Shown: positions 55,065-63,509 of the stretch, piece by piece
Layout of the letters: each line of letters begins with the position of its first letter
How positions within the stretch are numbered: the first letter of the stretch is position 1
DNA from: Methylococcaceae bacterium
GTDB lineage: Bacteria > Pseudomonadota > Gammaproteobacteria > Methylococcales > Methylomonadaceae
Direction of reading: 5' to 3'
DNA length: 64,000 nt
Assembly (NCBI GenBank): GCA_016715325.1
Contig: JADKAL010000002.1
Location: forward strand, 505,040-569,039
Position numbers and translations under genes: made by a program
The notes under the pieces: generated by a model
The model's input: the letters and a program-made list of their open reading frames with translations, nothing else
Databases searched by the model: none
What the model was told of the DNA's origin: nothing

Positions 55065-55166
55065 TGTGGATAACAGCAGATTGGTAAGTAAAAAAAGCTA
55101 GCCATCGCCGCACCAGGCAGGTGTAATTAGCAACACGTTTTATTTCAAATCTTTAAGGGGGAAACC

Positions 55167-55436
55167 ATGAAGAAAAAACCAGCTATATGTCTTGCTTTGA
55201 TTCTCTTCGCGTCATCAGTGTTAGCCGCCCCGGCAGTGAATTCACCAAAAGCTTTAGCACCAGCTCAAGAGCATGATGCCAAAAATTTCTGTTATCACGA
55301 TGATAAAGCCTATTCTGAGGGTGCCAAGTTAAACGGCATGTCATGCCGACATAGGCCGAGTACCGACGTTTATGAAAGAAACAAAACGGCTTTGTATTGG
55401 GAGGAGGATATTAGAACCACTCCTGATAAAAATTAA
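55167..55436 (+). CDS. small secreted protein, DUF1496-like
   Basis: 89 residues. Signal peptide 1-20 (MKKKPAICLALILFASSVLA). The mature part holds NFCYHDDKAYSEGAKLNGMSCRH and ALYWEE, similar to the DUF1496 pattern (CYY..K.YSEG......C......W). The two cysteines probably form a disulphide. Function unknown. The ribosome site AAGGGGGAAACC is strong. It stands between the relaxase and mazEF. Confidence 0.6.
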   Translation: MKKKPAICLALILFASSVLAAPAVNSPKALAPAQEHDAKNFCYHDDKAYSEGAKLNGMSCRHRPSTDVYERNKTALYWEEDIRTTPDKN

Positions 55437-55514
55437 TATACCGTCAAGTTGGAGTATGTTAGGAAAATGGTCGTTAAGCGAACGGTCGTTTAATAGGCAG
55501 TCTCTTTGCCTTTT

Positions 55515-55543
55515 TTGACAAAAAAGTTATACTATAGTGTAAT
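55515..55543 (+). promoter_or_regulatory. promoter of mazEF
   Basis: TTGACA (55515-55520), a 17-base spacer and TGTAAT (55538-55543), 21 bases before the mazE start. The spacer has the palindrome ACTATAGT, a possible site for antitoxin autoregulation. Confidence 0.6.
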
Positions 55544-55564
55544 TTTTATTGGGAGTATGTCTTT

Positions 55565-55834
55565 ATGCCAACCGCAACTCTTCGAACTGTTGGTGGCTCG
55601 ATCGTTATAGCCATTCCGAAACGACTCTTAGAAATGGTGCAATTGCAAGCAGGCTCAAAGGTTGACATCAATGTTGAACAGGGGCACTTGGTTGTTATCC
55701 CACAAAAAAAAAGGCGCTATATGCTTTCAGACCTTCTTGCCCAATGTGACCATTCATTGCCATTGACTGTTGAAGAACAGGAATGGCTCGAAACTCCCGC
55801 TGTTGGACTTGAATACGGCGCAGAAAACCACTGA
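55565..55834 (+). CDS. mazE: MazE-type antitoxin (AbrB/SpoVT fold)
   Basis: 89 residues. The N-terminal swapped-hairpin domain reads ATLRTVGGSIVIAIPKRLLEMVQLQAGSKVDINVEQGHLVVIP (in parts). The acidic C-terminal tail (TVEEQEWLETPAVGLEYGAENH) would block the toxin. It shares one base with mazF (TGATG), so they are co-translated. Plasmid stabilisation by post-segregational killing is the usual role. Confidence 0.9.
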   Translation: MPTATLRTVGGSIVIAIPKRLLEMVQLQAGSKVDINVEQGHLVVIPQKKRRYMLSDLLAQCDHSLPLTVEEQEWLETPAVGLEYGAENH

Positions 55835-56181
55835 TGCGCATACCCTCCCGTGGAGAAATCTGGTTTGTAAACCTTAGTCCGACTGAAGGTCGCGAACAGC
55901 AAGGTGTTCGCCCTGTCTTTGTTGTTTCAGAGAAGGAATTCAACCGCTTGGGTCTGTGCGTGATTTGCCCGATCTCTCAAGGTGGACAGCAATCCCGTTA
56001 TGCGGGTTTCGCAGTGACCTTAATGGGCACAGGTACTGAAACGCAAGGTGTCATCATGTGCAATCAACCCCGTACAATTGATATGGCCGCACGGAGTGGG
56101 CGCTTCGTCGAAGATGTGCCGGATGATTTGTTGGATGAAGTTATGGCACGTCTCCAACCGATTTTTGAGAATGGGGCTTAG
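55834..56181 (+). CDS. mazF: MazF/PemK-type mRNA interferase toxin
   Basis: 115 residues. It opens with RIPSRGEIWFVNLSPTEGREQQGVRPVFVVS (in parts), then LCVICPISQGGQQSRYAGFAV, GVIMCNQPRTIDMAARSGRFVEDVPDDLL. These are the conserved blocks of the MazF/PemK barrel, including the catalytic arginine region (GREQQGVRP) and QPRTID. It cleaves mRNA when the antitoxin is lost. Confidence 0.93.
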   Translation: MRIPSRGEIWFVNLSPTEGREQQGVRPVFVVSEKEFNRLGLCVICPISQGGQQSRYAGFAVTLMGTGTETQGVIMCNQPRTIDMAARSGRFVEDVPDDLLDEVMARLQPIFENGA

Positions 56182-56415
56182 CCTTCTTATGGTTGTAAAC
56201 TCAGCGTTCTAGGTCGCCAATGGCTGTTAACAAGCAGGGAGCTGACTCTCAGTTCTTACTGGCCAATTTCAAAAATCGGCCAAATCCAGCCGCTTAGAAA
56301 TTCCAAAACCTGACGAACAGAAACAGGTGAACGGACATTCAAGTCTTGTTAGCAGGGACAGATATATTGTCTGACTATACGATTATTTCAGGTTTTCTTA
56401 CGGAATTTGAGGATT

Positions 56416-56832
56416 CTAATCAATTGTCGTTATTCCTAACAACACATCGGCCAAGGTTGCTGAATCCAATATATCTAAATAAGCGATCCCTGCTCGTGCA
56501 AATAATTGCTTTAAGCCACAATTTGGCAGTAACCGACATTCCTGCTGAGCCGGATCAAAGCACTCTACCCAATTAAAGTGATTCTCCATACAACGAACCA
56601 CATCACCAATTCTTATCAACTCTGGTGGTCGTTGCAAAGCTAAGCCACCACCTTTTCCGCGTGTCGTTTTCACAAATCCTTTACTGCCCAGCTGATGCAC
56701 AACTTTCACTAAATGATTGCGGGAAATATTGAAGAATTCCGCAATTTCAGTAATAGTGGTTTGCTTTTCCGGCGACCGTGCCAAATAAATCAATACCCTT
56801 AGCGCGTAATCCGTATAACTGGTTATTTGCAT
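56416..56832 (-). CDS. nsrR: NsrR, NO-sensing Rrf2-family repressor
   Basis: 138 residues. The helix-turn-helix (ITEIAEFFNISRNHLVKVVHQLGSKGFVKTTRGKGGGLAL, in parts) is typical of Rrf2 proteins with the NsrR N terminus MQITSYTDYALRVLIYLA. Cysteines in the cluster segment ECFDPAQQECRLLPNCGLK bind a 4Fe-4S centre that NO destroys, lifting repression. A matching 11-1-11 operator lies 32 bases upstream, between nsrR and the norCB operon. This supports autoregulation and control of nor. Confidence 0.92.
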   Translation of the reverse strand: MQITSYTDYALRVLIYLARSPEKQTTITEIAEFFNISRNHLVKVVHQLGSKGFVKTTRGKGGGLALQRPPELIRIGDVVRCMENHFNWVECFDPAQQECRLLPNCGLKQLFARAGIAYLDILDSATLADVLLGITTID

Positions 56833-56864
56833 GTTGCTTACTTCTGGGAAAAGAATTAAAGTAT

Positions 56865-56887
56865 AAGATATATTTATATTACATCTT
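56865..56887. promoter_or_regulatory. NsrR binding site
   Basis: AAGATATATTT-A-TATTACATCTT is an 11-1-11 inverted repeat close to the known NsrR consensus (AAGATGYATTT and its mirror). It is placed between the divergent nsrR and the nor operon, nearer to nsrR. Confidence 0.8.
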
Positions 56888-57078
56888 TTGTAAAAAGCAA
56901 TTGTTGGATGTAATCGTAGAGATTAAATCCGAAACCATGAATATTTTCAAGGCTTTATTCTAACGAAAATGCCAAGTCGGGGAATAACTCTTGTAGCACC
57001 TTTGAACTATGAAAACAGCAGTCAAGCGCTGCTTAACACGAGGTTAATTTAGTTTGATAAACACTATTGGGTATTCGC

Positions 57079-57288
57079 ATGAAATTCAGTCCATGTATAG
57101 CAGGTAAATGCACAGACCAAGGGACGCACTGTGAAGGTTGTGGCAGGACGCATGATGAGATTGCAGAAACAAAAAAAATGATTAAGGCTTTAGTGGCATA
57201 CGCACAAATGAAAGGCTATGAGAATCATGAAGAATACGCCCACTTTATTGGGGACACCATACTCAACAAACTCCAGAATCCATCATAA
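57079..57288 (+). CDS. small Cys-rich DUF1289-like protein of the nor operon
   Basis: 69 residues from MKFSPCIAGKCTDQGTHCEG at 57079; a TTG at 57067 is also in frame. Four cysteines in C-x4-C-x6-C-x2-C give a likely metal knuckle, as in DUF1289 proteins (PC...C......C.GC.R...EI). A helical tail follows (KKMIKALVAYAQMKGYENHEEY). It is the first gene of the set ending in norB. Its role is unknown; metal or Fe-S binding is inference. Confidence 0.68.
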   Translation: MKFSPCIAGKCTDQGTHCEGCGRTHDEIAETKKMIKALVAYAQMKGYENHEEYAHFIGDTILNKLQNPS

Positions 57289-57379
57289 GTAACTAGATGA
57301 AGTCTTTACGTAGTGATGCTTTATGGCTCGTTATTTATTTTCTTTTGTTTTCAAGCAAACATAGCAAGGTTATTCGTTG

Positions 57380-57706
57380 ATGATCGAACCCGTCGCTTTA
57401 GAAGATTTCTTCATCACGTTTTTTTCATCCGCCTTAATCATCCTGGCAGGGGCAAGCTACGCATTGCTGTTTGCCTGGTCTAAGGTAAATCCAAATAGTC
57501 GTATAAAGATTGCCTCTTATGTCTCATATGCCGTGCTGATAGCCTCGGTGGCTGAATTGACAAGGGCAGCGCATTTTCAAGGTTACTGGCTGGTCATTTC
57601 CTTGGTGATGGTGATAGGTTATTTTTTTGCACCGATAGGCATTTGGCACCTGTGCGTTAAGACACATGCAGACCCAAATTTAATTTCAACAACAGAGGAT
57701 AAGTAA
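57380..57706 (+). CDS. small membrane protein of the nor operon
   Basis: 108 residues from the ATG at 57380. Three transmembrane helices (FFSSALIILAGASYALLFAW, IASYVSYAVLIASVAELT, GYWLVISLVMVIGYFFAPIGI) and a short polar tail. The stop shares one base with the norC start (TAATG), so it is coupled to norC. I do not recognise a family; a role in NOR assembly or haem/iron insertion is a guess from position only. Confidence 0.65.
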   Translation: MIEPVALEDFFITFFSSALIILAGASYALLFAWSKVNPNSRIKIASYVSYAVLIASVAELTRAAHFQGYWLVISLVMVIGYFFAPIGIWHLCVKTHADPNLISTTEDK

Positions 57707-58302
57707 TGGATGAAACACCCTTATGGGCTTCGGAGTCATTCTGGAAGAAAACGGCAATCTGGGTCACGGCAGGCTCATTTTTGGTTTTAGTGGTGTTGAC
57801 CTTTGATTCATTAAGCAAAACCAGCGCAGGCAGCAAACGGGTACCCGCCTATGCCGTGATAAACAAAAAGATCGATTACCAATACGACAAGGAGTTGCAT
57901 AAATCCATGCCGGTGATTGGTGAGAACGAGTTTTTGTTCGGCAAAGAATACAGCGAAGAAGAAGCCCTGCAATTGGTCGATTTAGGTAAAAAAACCACGC
58001 AAGCCAAAAACTGCATGAATTGCCATACCTTGTTGGGTAATGGCGCCTATTATGCCCCTGACTTGACCAAAGCCTGGCTGGATAAGGGTTGGATTTCAAA
58101 GGACATTCGTGAAGACATGATGGTGAAATTTTTGATGGATCCTGAAAAAAACGCCCGCACCTTCGGTAGCAACCGGAAAATGCCCAATCTAAAGATTACC
58201 GAACAGGAAGCCAAAGGCATTATCGCCTTCCTAAAGTGGATGTCGAGTATTGATACCAACGGATTCCCCTACAACTTTAAAACCATTGAAGCGGAAGAAT
58301 GA
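57706..58302 (+). CDS. norC: nitric oxide reductase subunit C
   Basis: 198 residues. One N-terminal transmembrane anchor (about 15-33) and a periplasmic c-type haem domain with CMNCH in AKNCMNCHTLLGNGAYYAPDLT; the distal methionine is in SNRKMPNLKIT. These match NorC of cytochrome c-dependent NOR. It takes electrons from soluble cytochromes or cupredoxins to NorB. Overlaps norB by 4 bases (ATGA). Slightly longer than NorC of Paracoccus owing to the N-terminal region. Confidence 0.95.
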   Translation: MDETPLWASESFWKKTAIWVTAGSFLVLVVLTFDSLSKTSAGSKRVPAYAVINKKIDYQYDKELHKSMPVIGENEFLFGKEYSEEEALQLVDLGKKTTQAKNCMNCHTLLGNGAYYAPDLTKAWLDKGWISKDIREDMMVKFLMDPEKNARTFGSNRKMPNLKITEQEAKGIIAFLKWMSSIDTNGFPYNFKTIEAEE

Positions 58303-59822
58303 GCATGAATACAAGTGGATTAAATGGGCTCATGCAAAATGCGGCCGCTTTAGGTGAGAAATCGCGTGCCTGTCTCAATGATTTCAAAGCTTGGGTGCAA
58401 CTGGACAGCACTAACCTAAGCGATGGGCAGCAACTGGCCGTCAAATACTTTACGGTCGCGGTTATATTATTCTTCGCACAAATCCTATTCGGATTATTGG
58501 CCGCGACCCAATTTATTTACCCCAGTTTTCTTTATGAAATCCTGGATTTCAATGTCAACCGCATGATCCACATCAACGCCATGATCGTATGGATGCTGTA
58601 TGGCTTTATCGGCTGCGTTTACTGGTTTCTGGAAGATGAAAGCGGCACCGAAATAGTTGGTTTAAAGCTCGGCAATATTGCCTTCTGGGTGCTCACGGTA
58701 GCGGTCACTGTGGTGGTTCTGGTTTACCTATTAGTACAGATTGGCCCTGGCAAGGATTCCAGCCTCTGGTTTATTAATGAAGGCCGTGAATATATTGAAG
58801 CGCCGCGTTGGGCCGATATCGGCATTGTCGTGGTCATGCTGATTTTTTTCTATAACGTCGTGGCTACCTTCAGTAAAGGCAAATGGTCGGGGATTGCCGG
58901 GGTTTTGACCCTGGATTTGGTGGCATTGGCCGGTTTATATGTGGCCGGCATGTTTTATATGACCAATATTACCCATGAACAATACTGGTGGTGGTGGGTG
59001 ATCCATTTATGGGTTGAGGCCACCTGGGAAGTGCTGGTGGGTGTCATTATGGCGTGGTCGCTCATGAAATTGCTGGGAGTCAGGCGTAAAATCATCCAAA
59101 CTTGGCTGTATATTGAAGTCGCCCTGATGTTTGGCTCGGGCATTTTAGGATTAGGCCATCATTATTTTTGGATCGGTACACCGGAATACTGGTTGACCAT
59201 CGGCGGTTTTTTCTCAGCCCTTGAGCCCATTCCGTTAGTCGCGATGGTCGTCCATGCGGTTTATGATTCCGGTACCCATGCGTTTAAAAACGGCAATCAC
59301 CCGGCATTGGCCTGGATTATCGCCCAAGCCTTCGGCAATTTTTTTGGTGCTGGCGTTTGGGGCTTTATGCATACCTTGCCACAAATCAACTTGTACACCC
59401 ACGGCACACAGTGGTCGGCATCACATGGCCATTTGGCGTTTTTTGGTGCTTATGCGACCATTAACATTGCGTTCTTTTATCTGGCCATACAACACTGGCG
59501 GGGTGATGTCTGGATGGGTGGTGGCAGCCAGAATGCCTGGCGCTGGAAATGGGCGTTAGGGTTGCTTAACGGTGGTGTCCTGGGCATGACCATTGCGTTA
59601 TTGATTGCGGGTTACGAACAATCGTTTATCGAGCGTGCCGTGGAAGGCTCAACTTGGGGCGGCTATTTTACCGCGCAAAATCATCCGTCATTTCAAAGCG
59701 CGATGGTCTGGCGTTTATTTTTTGGGGGGATGACCTTTGCCGGATTTATATTGTTGGTCTGGGATTTATTGACGATTGGCAAGGGCGAAACACGAAAAGC
59801 GCCGGAAGTTGTTGAAACTTAA
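58299..59822 (+). CDS. norB: nitric oxide reductase subunit B
   Basis: 507 residues with about 12 transmembrane helices of the haem-copper oxidase superfamily. Haem and FeB ligands lie in NRMIHINAMIVWMLYGF, HLWVEATWEVLVGV, GLGHHYFWIGTPEYW and the C-terminal QINLYTHGTQWSASHGHLAFFGAYA. It reduces two NO to N2O in the inner membrane. About 40 residues longer than common NorB, mainly a soluble N-terminal extension (1-45). The operon is downstream of the NsrR site. No norQ or norD, usual activation genes, are in the window. Confidence 0.95.
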   Translation: MSMNTSGLNGLMQNAAALGEKSRACLNDFKAWVQLDSTNLSDGQQLAVKYFTVAVILFFAQILFGLLAATQFIYPSFLYEILDFNVNRMIHINAMIVWMLYGFIGCVYWFLEDESGTEIVGLKLGNIAFWVLTVAVTVVVLVYLLVQIGPGKDSSLWFINEGREYIEAPRWADIGIVVVMLIFFYNVVATFSKGKWSGIAGVLTLDLVALAGLYVAGMFYMTNITHEQYWWWWVIHLWVEATWEVLVGVIMAWSLMKLLGVRRKIIQTWLYIEVALMFGSGILGLGHHYFWIGTPEYWLTIGGFFSALEPIPLVAMVVHAVYDSGTHAFKNGNHPALAWIIAQAFGNFFGAGVWGFMHTLPQINLYTHGTQWSASHGHLAFFGAYATINIAFFYLAIQHWRGDVWMGGGSQNAWRWKWALGLLNGGVLGMTIALLIAGYEQSFIERAVEGSTWGGYFTAQNHPSFQSAMVWRLFFGGMTFAGFILLVWDLLTIGKGETRKAPEVVET

Positions 59823-59984
59823 TGGGTACAATGGTCATTCAGGAGTAGTTTTAAAGACGAAAGATGGTACGACTAGACAATCCAGCATCCTATTGCGTTA
59901 TGATGCTGGGTTATGTAACTTTCTGACTGATGATTCAGCTTTTTTAAGTGAATGCCTCAATCTATTAATCTTCATTTTATTCCA

Positions 59985-60146
59985 TCAGATGAAAAAATCT
60001 TTAGGCGCCCCACAGATCGGGCATGACCAATCATTTGGGATATCTTCCCATCGGGTTCCAGGAGCAAGCCCACTATCTGGGTCGCCCTTTGCTTCATCAT
60101 AGATATGTTCACATTCCCGGCATTGATATTTTTTAAAATCGGACAT
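59985..60146 (-). CDS. rubredoxin (second copy)
   Basis: 53 residues: [40 protein letters not shown] and [16 protein letters not shown] and CPIC are the iron knuckles. It is close to 90% identical by eye to the copy at 18104. A MITE lies only about 10 bases upstream of the start codon, and no good ribosome site is left there, so expression may be poor. Convergent with norB. Confidence 0.9.
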   Translation of the reverse strand: MSDFKKYQCRECEHIYDEAKGDPDSGLAPGTRWEDIPNDWSCPICGAPKDFFI

Positions 60147-60155
60147 AAAGATTCT

Positions 60156-60288
60156 CTAGTGTAACGTCCATTACAAAACTTTAGTTATGGTGAAGCCCAA
60201 TATATCGCGCATACAATGTTTACATCGTTTCAAAGTCCTTGTATAGCAATGCTTCATAACTAAATAAATGTTGAGGACGTTACACTAG
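60156..60288. mobile_element. MITE with CTAG target duplication
   Basis: A 125-bp element (60160-60284) with perfect 10-bp ends TGTAACGTCC/GGACGTTACA. Further matching blocks (TTTAGTTATG and GAAGC near each end) extend the inverted repeats to about 35 bp with small gaps. It is flanked by CTAG on both sides, the target type of some IS5-group elements. No coding frame. It sits directly at the 5' end of the second rubredoxin gene. Confidence 0.8.
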
Positions 60289-60499
60289 GTTGTTTTGTTA
60301 AAAGTAAAATAAACGGAAAGCTTTTATAGAGCTAAGTCTCAATCCGTTTACAGGATGATTCTATAGTTTAACGAATTGTAAAGTTATGTAACCTCCAAAT
60401 GTAGGCATTAATAAACGGCCATCAGTAACCTGAAAATTCTTCTGTGCGTATGTTGTTATTGTCGACCCCTGCTTCACTCAATATTTGCCGCATTGTCTG

Positions 60500-60713
60500 C
60501 ACCATCCCGGGCGACAAGGGTGAGGTATCGATAGAAGCCAGCAACTGTCTGTTTCATGATCTAGCCGAAAAACATCCGGAAGTTTGCCAGTTTGACCTAG
60601 CTATGATGTCCACATTCACTAAAACAGATATCTGTCATGAAGAATGCATGGTTCGGGGTGGTAAAGTTTGTCGATTTAAATTTAATAATTATCAACATTT
60701 AATTTTAGAATGA
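60500..60713 (+). pseudogene. C-terminal fragment of a COG2345-type regulator
   Basis: The frame GEVSIEASNCLFHDLAEKHP, EVCQFDLAMMSTF and ECMVRGGKVCRFKF matches the cysteine-rich C-terminal domain of the regulator at 13563-14232 (about half identical by eye, with four shared cysteines). The DNA-binding part is absent; upstream bases do not code for it in any frame. A degraded second copy of an Fe-S-type regulator. Confidence 0.65.
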
Positions 60714-60861
60714 TCGACAATTATCTGGTTTTCATAGCTGACATTGGTTCATACCAACCTTCAACATACTATTCATAATTATCTACTCTACATAACGGCC
60801 CAGATCGTGTAAAAACGACATGGTATAATTTAGGAGTCCCAATGAAGCCGGAGCCAAGTTG

Positions 60862-62339
60862 ATGAAACGGTTTATAGAAGGTGAATGTCGCACCCAAACC
60901 ACCTTGATGCCAGAGAGTCTGGACGACTATGTTTCGGAAACCAATCCGGTACGGGTAGTCGATGTTTTTGTTGATGAACTGGATTTGTACAAGCTGGGTT
61001 TTAGCCGTGTAGAACCGGCGGTTACCGGCAGGCCATCTTACCACCCCTCAATCCTCTTAAAGCTTTACATATACGGTTACCTCAACCGCATCCAATCCAG
61101 CCGCCGCCTGGAAAAAGAAGCCCAACGCAACGTGGAACTCATGTGGCTGACTGGGCGTTTAACGCCTGATTTCAAGACCATTGCCAATTTCCGCAAAGAC
61201 AACGGCAAAGCTATACGCGGTGTCTGCAGGCAGTTTGTGGTGCTCTGCCAGCAACTCGGTTTATTTTCAGAGGCTATGGTGGCCATTGATGGCAGCAAGT
61301 TCAAGGCGGCCAACAACCGAGACCGGAACTTTACCAGTGCCAAGCTGGAACGGCGAATGAAAGAGGTAGAGTCCAGCATCAACCGCTACCTGGCGGCACT
61401 CGATACGGCTGATTTGCAAGAGCCTGCTGTTGCCAAGGCACGAACGGAAAGGCTCCAAGACAAGATTGCTGCGTTAAAAGAGCAGATGAAAATGCTCAAG
61501 GACATCGAAGTTAAGCTCAATGAAGCGCCGGACAAGCAAATCTCCCTGACCGACACGGATTGCCGTTCCATGAAGACACGGGGCGAAGGCATTGTCGGCT
61601 ATAACGTTCAGACCGCAGTGGATACCAAACACCACCTGATTGTGGCGCATGAAGTAACCAACGTCGGCGTTGACCGGGATCAATTGACGAACATGGCTAA
61701 GCAAGCGCGGGTTGGGACAGGCACGGAAGAGTTGACAGTCGTTGCCGACCGCGGCTATTTCAAGAGCGAGGAGATCCTGAGTTGCCACCAGGCCGGAATA
61801 ATCCCCATCGTACCGAAGACCGTCACTTCCAACGCCACGGCCGCGGGACGATTTGGCAAAGCGCACTTTATCTATGATGATACGAATAACGAATACCGTT
61901 GCCCTGCAGGGCAGTCTTTGACTTATCGTTCATCACGGATTGAAGGTGGCTTAAAAGTGCACCGTTACTGGAGCTCATCCTGTAGGCAGTGTGCAATTAA
62001 AGCCAAGTGCACCCCTAGTACCGAAAGGCGAGTTAGCCGTTGGGAACACGAAGATGTCCTTGATACCATGCAAACCCGCCTGGACCTTACCCCTGACAGT
62101 ATGCGTATCCGTCGCCAGACGGTGGAACACCCTATGGAACGATCAAACTGTGGATGGGCTCGGCGCATTTCTTGATGAGGACATTAAAACACGTCAGCAC
62201 AGAAATGAGCCTGCATGTGTTGGCTTACAATTTGAAGCGGGTGATAAAAATACTGGGCATCAAAGGCTTGATGGAGGCCATCAAAGCCTGGGCAGGGCTT
62301 TTTGATGACCATACAAACCAAATTGTGGCTATATCATAA
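60862..62339 (+). pseudogene. IS1182-family transposase, frameshifted
   Basis: About 492 residues in two frames. The N-terminal part (MKRFIEGECRTQTTLMPESL, RPSYHPSILLKLYIYGYLNRIQSSRRLEKE in parts) and the DDE domain (AIDGSKFKAANNRDRN, VVADRGYFKSEEI) match IS1182. The slip lies in CCC at about 62115; one more C restores VEHPYGTIKLWMGSAHFLMR. A coiled coil (about 165-215) precedes the DDE core insert. The ends of the element are not clear by eye. Confidence 0.82.
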
Positions 62340-62340
62340 G

Positions 62341-62358
62341 CGCTCAGGAGCGGTTTTT
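62341..62358 (+). terminator. terminator after the IS1182 transposase
   Basis: CGCTC-AG-GAGCG followed by GTTTTTAA, starting one base after the transposase stop. A short stem with a T tract. Confidence 0.5.
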
Positions 62359-62535
62359 AAAAAATCGCCCACCCATAAAATATAAAAAAATAACCGCCAC
62401 TCAACCAATAGGGCGCTATTAAAATAACCAATAGGCTTGCCGGAAAAACTTTAATATGTTTTTACACGCTCTGGGCCATTACCTGACAATCAAACGTTCA
62501 AAAAACGACATTTAAAGCAGATCTACTTCGGACAT

Positions 62536-63390
62536 TCAAAAACCACATCCAATTTTATTTGTGAAATTAGATAGGCTAGTTAATAACTTCGATAGAACAG
62601 CCTTATCAATTGTCTGTCTATAAACTAAATAGGCAGGCAGTTTAAATTCCAAACTGCCAATGATAGGAAAAAGCTTTTTCGATTTGACTAAAGGGTTGGC
62701 CATGCGGGTGGGCAGAAAACAGGAGCCCCTGTTAGCCATTATCAGTTGCACCGCCAACCAGCCAATATTGACAACCTGCGCAGGCCGTTCCAGATCGGGA
62801 TAACTGTTGTTATGCCGGGCGTAAAAATCCGGTCCCCAATCCACATAGACATAATTGTCGTCCGGCCAAGGCTTGTCCAGTTCAGTGGTATACAAAGCAA
62901 GGGTTTCGTCGAATAAATGCACGATATTTAGACCCTGACCATGATGCGGGGTGTACATCAGGCCAATATCCAAAGTCCCTTCTTTTAACCGGCGCATCAA
63001 GTCTTCCTCGAAGCCGATATCACAGTGAAACGAGTAATCGGGTATTTCCGTTCTCATTTGTCCCAGCCATTTTGGTAACAATTCTTCCCAAAGAGCAATC
63101 CTTGCGCCTATTCGTATGGAGCCAGTAAATCGATCCGGCAAGCCGATGTCATACCGCGCCTGATCCAGGGTCAGCATTAATGTTTTGGCGTGCCGTAAAA
63201 ATTGCCGTCCGTTAGCGGTTAGTTGTGCGCCGGAACGGTTACGGACAAATAAAGTGGTACGCAATGTGGATTCCAATTTCTGGATTCTCGCGCTGACGGT
63301 TGACTGCGTAACATGCAGCCATTTTGCCGCTTCCTGAAAGCTGCCGTTAGAGGCAACACTGACGAAAGTTTTAATTTGATCCATATCCAT
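62536..63390 (-). CDS. LysR-family transcriptional regulator
   Basis: 284 residues. The N-terminal helix-turn-helix reads IKTFVSVASNGSFQEAAKWLHVTQSTVSARIQKLE (in parts), as in LysR proteins. The C-terminal periplasmic-binding-like domain (about 90-280) would bind a small effector. It is divergent from the lipoprotein gene at 63510, the usual arrangement with a target, so it may control that gene. The effector is unknown. Confidence 0.9.
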   Translation of the reverse strand: MDMDQIKTFVSVASNGSFQEAAKWLHVTQSTVSARIQKLESTLRTTLFVRNRSGAQLTANGRQFLRHAKTLMLTLDQARYDIGLPDRFTGSIRIGARIALWEELLPKWLGQMRTEIPDYSFHCDIGFEEDLMRRLKEGTLDIGLMYTPHHGQGLNIVHLFDETLALYTTELDKPWPDDNYVYVDWGPDFYARHNNSYPDLERPAQVVNIGWLAVQLIMANRGSCFLPTRMANPLVKSKKLFPIIGSLEFKLPAYLVYRQTIDKAVLSKLLTSLSNFTNKIGCGF

Positions 63391-63479
63391 CCTATTAATA
63401 TCGAAATTTTCAATATTAAAGTCAAATAAAATTCGTTTGTCTGGTGTATTCCGTCACGTTTATACTTCAACTTATTTAA

Positions 63480-63493
63480 TAGCGATACGAATA
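63480..63493. promoter_or_regulatory. motif related to the haoA-upstream inverted repeat
   Basis: TAGCGATACGAATA shares the core CGATACGA with the site at 129-141. It lies about 17-30 bases before the TTG start at 63510, in the LysR-lipoprotein divergent region. Confidence 0.2.
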
Positions 63494-63509
63494 GATAGGG
63501 GGGGGAGAA

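Noticed and set aside
56346..56576. Plus-strand 76-codon frame over the end of nsrR
   Set aside because: Antisense to a well-supported nsrR gene and without a recognisable domain.
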